A stretch of 64,000 nucleotides of DNA from Sphingobium faniae (GCA_900100475.1 FMTU01000014.1:1-64000), one strand, 5' to 3'. Numbered from the stretch's first letter, positions 19,355 through 28,505 are shown. The notes: a model not told the origin generated them from the letters alone. Program-made: numbers and translations.

Positions 19355-20956
19355 TCACAGCAACCATTCGATCGGCATTCTGGACAGAAGGGAGATGGCT
19401 GCGCGTTGCCATCCATTGGTCCCCGGCTCGTCGGTGTGCACGCCCACGCCATCGGGCGTCCGTTCCAGCCAGTTGAGCCGGCCATCTTCGGCAAGGACGA
19501 CTTCATAGGCATTGGCCGGGATGTCGGTCAGGAATGCGTTCGAGACATCGGCGGCAAGCGTCGGGCTTTCGATCACGAAGCCCAGTTCGGTGTTGAGGTG
19601 CATCGAGCGGGGATCGAAGTTGAACGAGCCGACGAACAGCCGCTGGCCATCCACTGCAAAGGTCTTGGCGTGCAGCATCGAGGCGCTGGAACGCAGCACC
19701 GGGCCATCGCTGCCGCCGCCGCTGCCCGAGCCGGTGCTGAGGAGGCTGCGCCTGGGCCGCTTTCCATCGGCGCGATCGGGCCCGCGCATTTCGAAAAGCC
19801 GGACACCGGCCTTGAGCAGCGGCTTGCGACGCTCCGCATAGCCCGCATGGACGATCCACACATCGGTTGACTGAAAGGCATTGGTGAAAACGGCCACGTC
19901 GACGCCGCGCGCCGCCAGCGCCCCCAGAGCATCGACCCCGGCACGCCCCGGCACGAAATAGCCCGAGACAAGCCGGGTCTCGCTCTGCGGTTCGCCGATG
20001 GCATGGCGCAGCGCCGCGGCGAGCAGTGCCCCCCGTGGCGCCTTGCCGACACCCTTGGCGGGATCGTCACTGACCATGTGGACTGGCGCCCATTCAAGCG
20101 GAATTGTTCCGGCCAGCGTCTGTTCGATAAACGGCAGCGAACGAATGGCCTCGACATAGGCGCGCGCCGCCGGATCGGTTTCGACCAGCGACGCCTGACG
20201 TGATAGCTGCTTCAGCTCTTCCAGCGAGACTTCCGGCAGAATGCGGGCGGCAGGATAGGCCGATTCGCTGGCCCAATAGCGGTCGAAGTCCCGCGACACG
20301 TCCTCGACGACAGGACCGAGTGCGAGCACGTCGAGATCGAGGAATAGGCCCTCGTCGCGCGCGCCGAAATATTCATCGCCGATATTGCGTCCGCCGATGA
20401 TGGTCGCCTGATTGTCGGCGGTGAAACTCTTGTTGTGCATGCGCCGATTGAGCCGGGGGAAGTCGGCGAGATAGCCCAGCATCTTGGGGCTCCGCAGCAC
20501 GAAGGGATTGAACAGGCGGATTACGATATTGGGATGCCGGTCCAGCGCCGCCAGTACGCTGTCCATCCCGGCAATGCCGTTGTCGTCGAGCAGCATTCGC
20601 ACCCGCACCCCGCGATCGGCGGCCTGGCGTACGGCTTCCAGCAACAAGGTGCCCGATCGGTCGCCGTGCCAGATATAATACTGGATATCGAGACTGCGGA
20701 CGGCGGCGCGCGCCAGCAGGATCCGGGCGGCGAAGGCGTCACGGCCGTCGTTCAACTGGTGAATGCCCGATCGGTCGCGCTGATCGCGGGACAAGCGCGC
20801 AACGCCGCGCCCCAGCGGGGTATCGCCGGTATCCGTGATGTGTGCCGAAGCTGCCCGCAGTTCCAGGCTCGGCAGCGGATAGAGCAGGCGGATAGCGATA
20901 CCCGCCGCCAGCAGAACGAGCGCCAGCCCGCCCAGGCATTGCAAGACCAGAACCAT
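19355..20956 (-). CDS. Phospholipase D family protein (cardiolipin synthase-like)
   Basis: A 533-aa membrane-anchored PLD-superfamily enzyme: N-terminal helix (LVLQCLGGLALVLLAAGIAI) and two HKD motifs, RMHNKSFTADNQATIIGG and MLHAKTFAVDGQRLFVGS. Such proteins transfer phosphatidyl groups or hydrolyse phospholipids. ATG 20956 places the helix at the N-terminus and lies 26 bases after the HdeD-like gene; an ATG at 21064 would overlap that gene by 80 bases. Confidence 0.9.
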   Translation of the reverse strand: MVLVLQCLGGLALVLLAAGIAIRLLYPLPSLELRAASAHITDTGDTPLGRGVARLSRDQRDRSGIHQLNDGRDAFAARILLARAAVRSLDIQYYIWHGDRSGTLLLEAVRQAADRGVRVRMLLDDNGIAGMDSVLAALDRHPNIVIRLFNPFVLRSPKMLGYLADFPRLNRRMHNKSFTADNQATIIGGRNIGDEYFGARDEGLFLDLDVLALGPVVEDVSRDFDRYWASESAYPAARILPEVSLEELKQLSRQASLVETDPAARAYVEAIRSLPFIEQTLAGTIPLEWAPVHMVSDDPAKGVGKAPRGALLAAALRHAIGEPQSETRLVSGYFVPGRAGVDALGALAARGVDVAVFTNAFQSTDVWIVHAGYAERRKPLLKAGVRLFEMRGPDRADGKRPRRSLLSTGSGSGGGSDGPVLRSSASMLHAKTFAVDGQRLFVGSFNFDPRSMHLNTELGFVIESPTLAADVSNAFLTDIPANAYEVVLAEDGRLNWLERTPDGVGVHTDEPGTNGWQRAAISLLSRMPIEWLL

Positions 20957-20982
20957 GTATCTGCGCAGGTGAAGCGACAGGA

Positions 20983-21558
20983 TCAGGCGCGCGCCACCCT
21001 GCGTAGCCCCAAAGCCAGCACGACGAGGAAAACGCCCCGGAACAGGAAGCTGATCCCGACGCAAAAGGCGAGGAAGACGAGGCCTGTGCCCGGTCCGCTG
21101 AACAGCAGCAATCCGCCGAGGACAACGTCCAGCACGCCCAGAACCAGTCGCCAGGCCCGGTCATGGGCGATCCTGAGCGCGCTCACGATCTCGAAGATGC
21201 CGCTGACCAGCAGCCACGCGCCGATCAGCAGTACCAGCGAGAGCGCGCCGGCAAAGGGGTTGAAGATCGTGACCGCGCCCGCAACGATACCCAGCACGCC
21301 AAGCAGAAGTTCGATCCAGCGCGCGCGGCGGGACAAGGACGATACTCCGGCGATGATCGCGAAAATGCCGTAGACGACCAGCATCACGCCGATCAGAAGG
21401 CCGGTCGCCATTCCGGTGGCGAGCGGGTTGAACAGCGCCAGCAGGCCGACCAGGAACACGATCACGCCATAAGCGAGAATCCAGCCCCAGCCTGTTGTGT
21501 GGCGAATGCCATCGCTGCCCGACCCCACCTGTTGGCCCATGGAAGTATCGCCCGTCAT
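20983..21558 (-). CDS. HdeD/DUF308 family membrane protein
   Basis: A 191-aa protein with six hydrophobic helices arranged as three similar hairpins (WGWILAYGVIVFLVGLLALF, MLVVYGIFAIIAGVSSL, LLGVLGIVAGAVTIFNPF, LLIGAWLLVSGIFEIVSAL). E. coli HdeD has acid-resistance links, but the molecular function of the family is unknown. ATG 21558 follows a GGAG; two upstream ATGs are possible. Co-directional with the PLD gene. Confidence 0.85.
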   Translation of the reverse strand: MTGDTSMGQQVGSGSDGIRHTTGWGWILAYGVIVFLVGLLALFNPLATGMATGLLIGVMLVVYGIFAIIAGVSSLSRRARWIELLLGVLGIVAGAVTIFNPFAGALSLVLLIGAWLLVSGIFEIVSALRIAHDRAWRLVLGVLDVVLGGLLLFSGPGTGLVFLAFCVGISFLFRGVFLVVLALGLRRVARA

Positions 21559-21648
21559 ACAATCGATCTCCGATTTCTCAGCAGTGCGCGTGGGATTGTC
21601 CATGCTTTTGCCCGTCGGATCAATGCCGTTAACCTGCCAGACCAATCC

Positions 21649-22041
21649 TCAATGGCTCAGCAGGGCAATCGCGCGTGCGAGTTTTTCACGGACGGTGTCA
21701 GCGGCTTTCAACAACCCAGGATTAGTGATGGCCTGCATTGAGGCCACAGGATCAATCGCCGCGACTTCAACGTCATCAGAACCAGACTGCTGCACAATGA
21801 CATTGCATGGCAACATCAGGCCGACCTTATCCTCCAACTGCAGCGCTTCATGAGCCAACGACGGATTGCAGGCTCCGAGGATCGTATACGGACGGAAGTC
21901 GACGTCGATCTTTGATTTGAGGGTCTGCTGGATATCGATCCGACTAATGACGCCAAAGCCTTCAGTCTTCAGCGCCGCCTCGGTGCGGACGATGGCGTCA
22001 TCAAAGGGAACCTTCAACTTGGCGGCAATGTAGTAGGTCAT
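21649..22041 (-). CDS. DUF302 domain protein
   Basis: A 130-aa cytoplasmic protein of the DUF302 family: FDDAIVRTEAALKTEGFGV, IDIQQTLKSKIDVDFRPY, ILGACNPSLAHEAL and MLPCNVIV are its hallmarks. The function is not established; DUF302 genes often accompany sulfur and redox genes. Two cysteines (GAC, LPC) are the family-conserved ones. The start is clear. Confidence 0.9.
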   Translation of the reverse strand: MTYYIAAKLKVPFDDAIVRTEAALKTEGFGVISRIDIQQTLKSKIDVDFRPYTILGACNPSLAHEALQLEDKVGLMLPCNVIVQQSGSDDVEVAAIDPVASMQAITNPGLLKAADTVREKLARAIALLSH

Positions 22042-22201
22042 CGTCTATCCTTCCATTTTGCGGAACCGGGCTTCTCCAGCTGATACGCTTGCGGTCACCA
22101 GCCGACAGTTGAACCCATGAATTGGTCAATCCGGTAAACCTGTAACGGCCGGGGCCGTAAAATATTCTTCTCGAAGGAACAGGAAGCCGGGTGATAGACC
22201 G

Positions 22202-22924
22202 CTAGTCTTCGCGCCTTTCGCCCTCGTGCTCGCCCGCTGCCTCGCCATGCGCGCTGCGGTGGCAACGGACACAGTTTTCGATGGCGGTTATCCCTTCCTC
22301 GCGGTGCTTGGTGATGATTTTTGTCGGCTGATGCTCATGGCATCCGTAGCAGGTGTACTGCTTGTAATTGTTATTCAGGTGACAGGTCGTGCAGGCTGTA
22401 TTGTGATCGCGGTCGAGCAGGAAATAACGGCTGTGGTCGAATGTTGCCGGCTTCCAGTGCCCTGGCTGGTGACACGTCGCACAGGCCAGGGCCTGGCCGC
22501 GATGCAGGTCATCGCGCGGAGCCATGTGACAGGACTGGCAGTTCGCGCGCGCGTCGGCTTTCAGCAGGGCGTGATCAAATCGGACTGAGCTGGCCTTGGT
22601 CAGCCTCGGTCTCGGGTGATCGCTGTGGCAGGCCATGCAATCGGGCTCGGTGAGCGCCTGATGGAAAGCCGGCCTTCGTTTCGATTGCCGGATCTCGACA
22701 CCTTGGGTTGTGCGCAGGCCGATATCAGCCACGACATGGCAACTGGTGCAGCGTTCGGCTGACGCCCCCTGAAACGGGGCATGGCACGCGAAGCAATTGT
22801 TCTGCAGCGTCGAATGCGCCGGGATCAGGTTGCCGGGACTGACCATCTCATGCGGGCGAAGGAAGCTCAGGCAGATGATCGCCGCCAGTATCAGCGAAAT
22901 TCCGATCCAGAGGGAGCGTTTCAT
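22202..22924 (-). CDS. Membrane-anchored octaheme c-type cytochrome
   Basis: A 240-aa protein with one N-terminal helix (WIGISLILAAIICLSFL) and eight CxxCH heme sites: CFACH, CTSCH, CMACH, CQSCH, CATCH, CTTCH, CYGCH, CVRCH. It should sit in the periplasm and conduct electrons. ATG 22924 overlaps the stop of the preceding membrane gene as ATGA, with GGGGGTGG upstream, so the two are translated together. Resembles small class III-type multiheme cytochromes; no catalytic signature is apparent. The same gene pair recurs at the right end of the window. Confidence 0.9.
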   Translation of the reverse strand: MKRSLWIGISLILAAIICLSFLRPHEMVSPGNLIPAHSTLQNNCFACHAPFQGASAERCTSCHVVADIGLRTTQGVEIRQSKRRPAFHQALTEPDCMACHSDHPRPRLTKASSVRFDHALLKADARANCQSCHMAPRDDLHRGQALACATCHQPGHWKPATFDHSRYFLLDRDHNTACTTCHLNNNYKQYTCYGCHEHQPTKIITKHREEGITAIENCVRCHRSAHGEAAGEHEGERRED

Positions 22925-23499
22925 TTCCACCCCCAGAAGAGGAAGGTCGAAAGGATGTGGGCGGTGGCAAGCACAGCGAAGGCCAGCGCAATCGGCAGGT
23001 GAATGGTCCGCCATTTGCGCACCAGCCCCGCCGCCAGGCTGTTCCAGAACAGTTGCTGTTCGATTTCACTGTCGGCGAGCCCTTCATCGCGTAACTCGGT
23101 CTTGGCCTGCTTCATCCAGCGCTGCGAACGCTGGACGAGATACTTGCCCGTAAGGCCGCTGGTGATGTTCACCGCCATGGCGGCGACAGCGAGCCAGGCG
23201 AGGACAGCATTGAAGTGGATACCCGCGTGGACGAGGACGAGCGTGGCGCCGATCCAGGCCAGCCATTCGTGAAGCCGTAGCAGGCGGACCGGATTTGAGC
23301 TCTTGATCACGCCGCGCTTGCGCAGCGAATGGCCAAACGAAAGAAGGATCAGGATCACGCCGGGGATCCCAAGGTAGCGTCCGATCCAGACCAGATCCGT
23401 CAGGTGAAGGATGAGATCGATGAACAGGGTGACGGCGGCAAGGACGACCAGCCTGAAGTAGAATGGCAGAATCTCTTTTAGGATAAGGCGGATTTTCAT
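22921..23499 (-). CDS. Membrane cytochrome-b-like protein paired with the octaheme cytochrome
   Basis: A 192-aa protein with about five helices. Histidines placed for heme b ligation occur in LRLHEWLAWIG, LVHAGIHFNAV, WRTIHLPIAL and LATAHILSTF. It probably exchanges electrons between quinol or a cytosolic donor and the periplasmic octaheme cytochrome encoded by the overlapping next gene. The protein at 62898-63623 shares the histidine spacing and a GKYL/GRYL segment. ATG 23499 was chosen because the upstream part (from 23604) is non-hydrophobic and overlaps the cytochrome b561 gene. Confidence 0.75.
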   Translation of the reverse strand: MKIRLILKEILPFYFRLVVLAAVTLFIDLILHLTDLVWIGRYLGIPGVILILLSFGHSLRKRGVIKSSNPVRLLRLHEWLAWIGATLVLVHAGIHFNAVLAWLAVAAMAVNITSGLTGKYLVQRSQRWMKQAKTELRDEGLADSEIEQQLFWNSLAAGLVRKWRTIHLPIALAFAVLATAHILSTFLFWGWK

Positions 23500-23527
23500 T
23501 CTGCACGGCCCGATCGGCACGCCGACA

Positions 23528-24076
23528 TCAATGCCGCCCCGGCAGCATGCGGCGCAAGGTATCGTCTTTGACGACATAATGATGGTATAGGGCCGCAAGT
23601 GCATGGAGGCCGATCAGTAAATATCCTATCGTCCCGACCGTCTCGTGTATCGCCTTCACCTGCGCCGCCAAGGTCTTGCTCTGGCCGACCAGAGCGGGGA
23701 GCTCCAGGCCAAAGAATGGGATCGTTTTGCCCGAGGCGCTCAAGATCACCCAGCCTGCGACGGGCATTGCCAGCATGAAGGCGTAAAGCGCAAAATGCGT
23801 CGTACGGGCCAGCAGCGCCTGCCAAACTGGCGGTTCCGGCGTGATAGGCGGCTTGCGGCTGCCGAGGCGCGCCATCAAGCGGATGACAATCAGGGCCAGC
23901 ACAGCCAGTCCGAGCATGAAATGCCAGGTTTTCAGCCCTTCACGTATGTCGGTTCCCTTGGGGTAGTTCTCCCGGAGCAGGATGGTCGCATAAACGGCGG
24001 AAATCAGCAGCACCGTGACCCAGTGGAGAGCGATCGACAGGGAGGAAAAACGCTGACGGCTATCGGTTGGATACAT
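23528..24076 (-). CDS. Cytochrome b561
   Basis: A 182-aa CybB-type cytochrome: ALHWVTVLLISAVYATILL, KTWHFMLGLAVLALIVIRL, TTHFALYAFMLAMPVAGW and HETVGTIGYLLIGLHALAALYHH give four helices with the conserved heme histidines. CybB oxidises membrane quinol. ATG 24076 has GAGG seven bases upstream; ATG 24094 is also possible. First gene of the three-cytochrome run, so quinol to b561/b-like to octaheme electron flow is plausible. Confidence 0.92.
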   Translation of the reverse strand: MYPTDSRQRFSSLSIALHWVTVLLISAVYATILLRENYPKGTDIREGLKTWHFMLGLAVLALIVIRLMARLGSRKPPITPEPPVWQALLARTTHFALYAFMLAMPVAGWVILSASGKTIPFFGLELPALVGQSKTLAAQVKAIHETVGTIGYLLIGLHALAALYHHYVVKDDTLRRMLPGRH

Positions 24077-24149
24077 TGCAAGCCTCGCATTCATGGTTCA
24101 TCATGGGAGCTATAAGCACGAAATGCATTGTTCTTGATCAAGGGGTTAT

Positions 24150-24325
24150 AGTCGCGAAACGACCGTGCCGAAGATCGCGCCAATGCCAGACCGCAAGCGC
24201 ATTGTCCCCCTTCGAGAACAGGAAGGCGACTGCGATGGCCGCGACGAGAGGAGCCAGTGGAAGAGCCTCAGCGGCGCGTCCCAGACCTTGAACCTGTCCT
24301 TGCCAGCGACCTTTGCCATGAACAT
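24150..24325 (-). pseudogene. Frameshifted N-terminus of a cytochrome b
   Basis: ATG 24325 opens MFMAKVAGKDRFKVWDAPLR and LFHWLL; the homology then continues in another frame as VAAIAVAFLFSKGDNALAV and WHWR. This is the start of a Ni/Fe-hydrogenase-type or b561-like cytochrome b (VWDxPxRLFHW). The shift lies near 24245, and the gene stops after one helix. Confidence 0.75.
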
Positions 24326-24410
24326 CGGAATCTCCTTTGTCCATGTCGCATAAAGCAGCTTGCTGACGGCAGTCTGACCGCAGTGGCACACCCGATACAG
24401 GTCGAGATCC

Positions 24411-24640
24411 TCAGGCGCGCACGATCACCTTGCGTTCGGCCGGCTCGCTCCCGACATGGACGGAGTCGCCATCGGGAAACCTGTACGTCGTACTTGCCTT
24501 CACGCCACCACCCTGGCCGACACGATCCGTTGAGCTGTGGTGTCCAAGCTTCTCGCCATCCTTGATGGTGATCGTCAGTTTGTCCTTGCCGGGGTTCTCG
24601 ACGACGATCACATACTTCGACTGAAGCGGGTTGAGCGGAT
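24411..24640 (-). pseudogene. C-terminal fragment of an unrecognised protein
   Basis: A minus-strand frame with coding-like composition: KYVIVVENPGKDKLTITIKD, KLGHHSSTDRVGQGGGVKA, FPDGDSVHVGSEPAERK, ending at a stop at 24411. Upstream of about 24640 the frame is only antisense to the ATPase fragment, so the 5' part is gone. I do not recognise the family. Confidence 0.45.
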
Positions 24641-25650
24641 TTTGGGCAGTAAAGGGCGGCGCGCCGCTGGAGCTGCTCGGCTCGCTCGACGCGATCGCGT
24701 TCGACAAGACCGGCACACTCACGAAGGGCGAGCCGCGTATACAGGAAATCATACCCGCGCCAGGCGTTAGCAAGAAAGACTTGATGGCGGTCGCCGTGGC
24801 CGTCGAATCGCTAAGCGATCACCCGCTTGCACAGGCGATCGCCCGCGACGGCCGCGAGCACATCGGGGACAGGGCCATCCCGCAGGCCGACAACCTCAAA
24901 AGCCTGACGGGTCGCGGTGTATCAGCCGTTATCGGCGAGCGTGAAGTCCTGATCGGCAAGGCCGAGATGTTCGGCGCTGACGGCGTCGCGCCGCTGTCGG
25001 CCGAGATGAAGGCGGCCATAGAGAAGCTGCGCGAGGGCGGGCAGACGAGCATGGTCGTGCGCCGCGACGACAAGGACCTGGGCGAGATCGGCCTGCTCGA
25101 CACCCCGCGCGAAACGGCGCGGGCTGCGCTCGATAAGCTGCGCGCAATTGGCATCAAGCGGATGATCATGATTTCAGGCGATCACCAGCGCGCGGCCGAG
25201 GCGATCGCCAGAGAAGTCGGCCTCGACGAGGCATGGGGTGATCTCATGCCCGAAGACAAGGTCGCCGCGATCAAGAAGCTCCGCGCCGAAACCAAGGTCG
25301 CCATGGTGGGCGATGGCGTCAACGACGCGCCTGCGATGGCGACGGCGACAGTCGGTATCGCCATGGGCGCGGCCGGGTCCGACGTCGCGTTGGAAACGGC
25401 TGACGTTGCCCTGATGGCGGATGACCTTTCTCATCTTCCTTTCGCGGTCGGCCTCAGCCGGCGCACCCGCTGGGTCATCCGTCAGAACGTCTTTGTGAGC
25501 CTTGGCGTTGTCGCGTTCCTCGTCCCCGCAACCATCCTCGGGCTCGGTATCGGTCCTGCGGTCGCGATGCACGAGGGTTCGACATTGCTCGTCGTGTTCA
25601 ATGCCCTCCGGCTGCTCGCCTACCGCGATCGCGCCGACGCGACCTCGTGA
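24631..25650 (+). pseudogene. C-terminal half of a heavy-metal P1B-type ATPase (ZntA-like)
   Basis: Homology begins near 24649 (VKGGAPLELLGSLDA) and includes the phosphorylation motif DKTGTLTKG, nucleotide-domain SDHPLAQAIA, GDGVNDAPAMATA and two last membrane helices to LLVVFNALRLLAYRD. The metal-binding domains, six helices and the CPx motif (about 350 residues) are missing, so transport is impossible. Without the CPx helix the metal cannot be told; the ending resembles Zn/Cd/Pb exporters. An ATG at 24631 could still be translated. Confidence 0.85.
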
Positions 25651-25690
25651 ACTGCATGGTGGTTACTGACCGGATATAGTCGATTCCCTG

Positions 25691-25780
25691 ATAGAACCCT
25701 GCGGCATCTGCGGCGCCGACGCAGCCGACATCGATGGTGCCGATCCGACGTGGCAGCCGCCGCGCGTGCCCGGCCATGAG
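25691..25780 (+). pseudogene. Short zinc alcohol dehydrogenase N-terminal scrap
   Basis: The frame reads IEPCGICGADAADIDGADP then PPRVPGHE, matching the catalytic zinc cysteine and GHE segments of medium-chain alcohol dehydrogenases. It then runs without a stop into unrelated sequence (EVRLEAWAAGGRVTVENKRG) up to about 26028 that I cannot assign. Confidence 0.5.
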
Positions 25781-26028
25781 GAGGTTCGCCTCGAAGCCTG
25801 GGCGGCTGGCGGACGCGTGACGGTGGAGAACAAGCGCGGGCTCAAATTCCTTGTCTTGGCGGTCAGGCTGCGTATGGGCGACAAGCAGATGGAACCACAA
25901 AGCTGGGGCCAGCTGCCTGCGGGCACGCACCTCGTCGCCGATGTCGGACCGAGCGGCGCATGGATCTGGATGAAGGATCGCCTCTGTTGCATCCGGGCGT
26001 CCGCCAAATACGGAACCCTGAGCCAAGT

Positions 26029-26262
26029 ATCCAGCATCACCTTCCAACTACCCGTCAGCATCGTCTTCTGCGACGTGCCGTTGCGACGATTCCCTCCAGC
26101 GGCCTCCGCCTCGGATTCCAGATGATCGTCAAGCTCAACGGCCAGCATACGTTCCGACAGTGCCTTCTTCAGTTCGTCGTCGATCAAGCCGTCCTTGGCA
26201 AATAACTCCTGCGGATCACGCCCTGCGAGTCACTGATCGAAAACTTCCTTGTCGATAGCCAT
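26029..26262 (-). pseudogene. IS256-family transposase N-terminal remnant
   Basis: From ATG 26262 the frame reads MAIDKEVFDQ, then an in-frame TGA (26232-26230), then GRDPQELFAKDGLIDDELKK, ALSERMLAVELDDHLESEAE and GGNRRNGTSQKTMLTGS, the hallmark of IS256 transposases. Homology stops near 26029. It is dead twice over: nonsense codon and truncation. Confidence 0.85.
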
Positions 26263-26627
26263 AGGATGGATCCTTTCCATTCCATCTTCCTGACCGACAT
26301 CTTACGGCGTGAGTTGGATGTGCAGTGCCTCTCGTAGGGCGCCGAGGCCGAATGCACGCAGGTCCTCATTGACTCTCCGAGAACTGGCGACAGTACGACC
26401 GCCTCGATTTCGAACCTGGCGCCCGTTCGATCAGACTGTCTCGGGCGCCATTCCCTGCCGGATCGGCATCGCGCACAATATAGAGCGGTCGCAGCGCTGC
26501 GGAATCCGTTTCAGCATCTCGCTCGATCAAGGGTCTGCGCCCGAAGTCTTCCGAATGATCTGTGATCATCGGTTGGCGGGCGCAGACCGCTACGAGGCAG
26601 GTCAAGCCCGTCTCAAGGCCGCTGCCT
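26263..26627. other. Stretch without a supported gene
   Basis: 365 bases between the IS256 scrap and the isochorismatase gene. A minus-strand frame near 26400-26520 contains LYIVRDADPAGNGA, faintly like a Toprim motif, but nothing else supports it. Confidence 0.3.
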
Positions 26628-27176
26628 TCACGCGCCGGTATAGCTTTCGGTATCGGTGATGGTGGCATAGGCGAAACCGAGCGCCGACATCATCGCGGCA
26701 TGGACCGAGGCCGCGGGAACGGCAACGCCACCGAACTCCAGATCACGTGTCGCGCAGGCATCCTGTACCACGGTCGTCTTGTAGCCGTAGTCGCTGGCGG
26801 CACGCGTTGTCGCGTCGATGCACATATGGCTCATCGCGCCAACGACTACGACTTCCTCGATCCCGTCAGCGTCGAGGATCTCCTTGAGATTGGTCTTCAG
26901 GAAGGAATTGGGGAAGTTCTTGACGACGACGGTCTCCCCGTCGCGGGGAGCGACGACCGGATTGATCGCGATGCCTTCGGAATCGGGCGTGAAGAAGGGC
27001 GCTTCCGGGCTGGGGAAGATGTGCTGGACATGGATGACGCGATCCCCCTTCGCGCGGGCCGCCGCGATCACCCTGGCGGCGTTGGCGGCGGCCTGTTCGA
27101 TGCCGACCAGCTCATATTTGCCGTTCGGGAAATAGTCGTTCTGAATGTCGACCGCGACAACGGCGCGCTTGCTCAT
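26628..27176 (-). CDS. Isochorismatase-family cysteine hydrolase
   Basis: A 182-aa enzyme with the catalytic triad setting: Asp in VVAVDIQNDYF, Lys in VVVKNFPNSFL and Cys in VVGAMSHMCIDATTRA. Members hydrolyse isochorismate, nicotinamide or N-carbamoyl compounds; the substrate here is unknown. ATG 27176 follows AAAGGTGAACCC. It is divergent from a GlxA-type regulator, a frequent partnership in which the regulator senses the substrate. Confidence 0.92.
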   Translation of the reverse strand: MSKRAVVAVDIQNDYFPNGKYELVGIEQAAANAARVIAAARAKGDRVIHVQHIFPSPEAPFFTPDSEGIAINPVVAPRDGETVVVKNFPNSFLKTNLKEILDADGIEEVVVVGAMSHMCIDATTRAASDYGYKTTVVQDACATRDLEFGGVAVPAASVHAAMMSALGFAYATITDTESYTGA

Positions 27177-27283
27177 GGGTTCACCTTTCTCTTGCTGCAT
27201 CGGTGGTCAGTGGCTGGACAATAGCGCCCGGCCCGATCTACGCCCATTGGCGATATCGACATAATAGCGGGCAATAGTGACAA

Positions 27284-28261
27284 ATGGCGGAGCGGCGACA
27301 CACCGAGATCGGCATCCTGCTTTATCCCGGCGCCCAGACCTCGGCCGTGCTGGCGATGACCGATCTCTTCACCATCTCGAACCGGTTCCAGGCGCCGATC
27401 GCGGCGAGCCGGGCAATGCCGATCGCCGTCAGTCACTGGCGGATCGAGCAGGCGGATCGCGCGCCCGAGCGCGTGTATGAAACGGATTCTTGCACAGACT
27501 CCGGCCCCGACGTCCTGATCCTGCCGCCAAGCCTCGACAATCCTGCAACCGCGGATGCCGCAGCACCCGATGTCGAATGGCTGCGCGAGCGTCATGCGGC
27601 GGGCTGCATCACCGCCTCGGTCTGCGCGGGCGCATTCCTGCTCGGTGAGACCGGGCTCCTCGACGGGCGTCCGGCGACAACGCACTGGATACTCGAAGAC
27701 CAGTTCCATTTGCGATTCCCGAAGGTGCTGGTCGATGTCGACCGCATGCTGATCGATGGCGGGCAGGTGCTGACCGCGGGTGGGCTCATGTCGTGGTCGG
27801 ATCTGTGCCTGCGGCTGGTCGAGCGCCTACGCGGCGCAGAGGTCATGACGCAGACCGCGCGCTTCCTGCTGGTTGATCCGCCGGGGCGCGAGCAACGCTA
27901 TTACAGCCTGTTCGCGCCGCGGATGAGCCATGGCGATGCGGCCGTCCTCGGCGTGCAGCGCTGGTTACAGGAGACCGGGGCCAAGGTCATATCGCTGGAG
28001 ACGTTGGCCGCCATGGCCGGGCTGGAGCGGCGAACCTTCCTGCGCCGGTTTCGCAAGGCCACAGGCATGACGACCTCGGAATATGGCCAGCGGCTGCGTG
28101 TCAGCAAAGCCTGTGGACTCCTGCAATTTAGCAGCCAGTCGGTCGATCGGATCGCTTGGGCGACGGGCTATGGCGATCCCGGTGCCTTCAGGAAGATCTT
28201 CGCCCGGTTCGTTGGCCTGACGCCCAGCGAATATCGGCAGCGTTTTGCTGTAACGGTGTAA
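27284..28261 (+). CDS. GlxA-family AraC-type regulator with DJ-1/PfpI domain
   Basis: A 325-aa regulator. Residues 7-190 form the DJ-1/PfpI-like domain with the nucleophile-elbow cysteine in ITASVCAGAFLLGETGLL and the TTHW segment; residues 220-320 are the AraC double HTH (LETLAAMAGLERRTFLRRF, VDRIAWATGYGDPGAFRKIF). It most likely controls the divergent isochorismatase gene, 107 bases away. Confidence 0.93.
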   Translation: MAERRHTEIGILLYPGAQTSAVLAMTDLFTISNRFQAPIAASRAMPIAVSHWRIEQADRAPERVYETDSCTDSGPDVLILPPSLDNPATADAAAPDVEWLRERHAAGCITASVCAGAFLLGETGLLDGRPATTHWILEDQFHLRFPKVLVDVDRMLIDGGQVLTAGGLMSWSDLCLRLVERLRGAEVMTQTARFLLVDPPGREQRYYSLFAPRMSHGDAAVLGVQRWLQETGAKVISLETLAAMAGLERRTFLRRFRKATGMTTSEYGQRLRVSKACGLLQFSSQSVDRIAWATGYGDPGAFRKIFARFVGLTPSEYRQRFAVTV

Positions 28262-28359
28262 GGGAGGCACCCGCTCTGGATTGAGCGTTAAGTCGACGCA
28301 CCAGCACTCCAAGTCGGCATCGACCGCATGCCACGACGGATCATGCGGCAAGGGGCTCG

Positions 28360-28505
28360 GCCGGCGGCGAGATCCTGAATCAGGTAGCTGCGTTTGCCGG
28401 ACGCAAGGATGCGCAGCCCGAAACCAGGCAGGTCGTCATCCCGGATGAAATAGTCCTTTTCGCGAATCTCCACCGCGTCCGCGATCCGCTTGGTCAGCTT
28501 TTGGT
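28360..28505 (-). pseudogene. Arm-domain fragment of a tyrosine integrase
   Basis: Minus-strand frame KLTKRIADAVEIREKDYFIR, DDDLPGFGLRILASGKRSYL, the DUF4102/arm-binding N-terminus of phage or island integrases. No start codon precedes it in frame, and the match ends after SYLIQ; the core catalytic domain is absent. It marks a past integration event. Confidence 0.75.

Noticed and set aside
26400..26520. Toprim-like LYIVRDADPAGNGA on the minus strand
   Set aside because: A single short resemblance without the acidic partner motifs or a credible gene around it.
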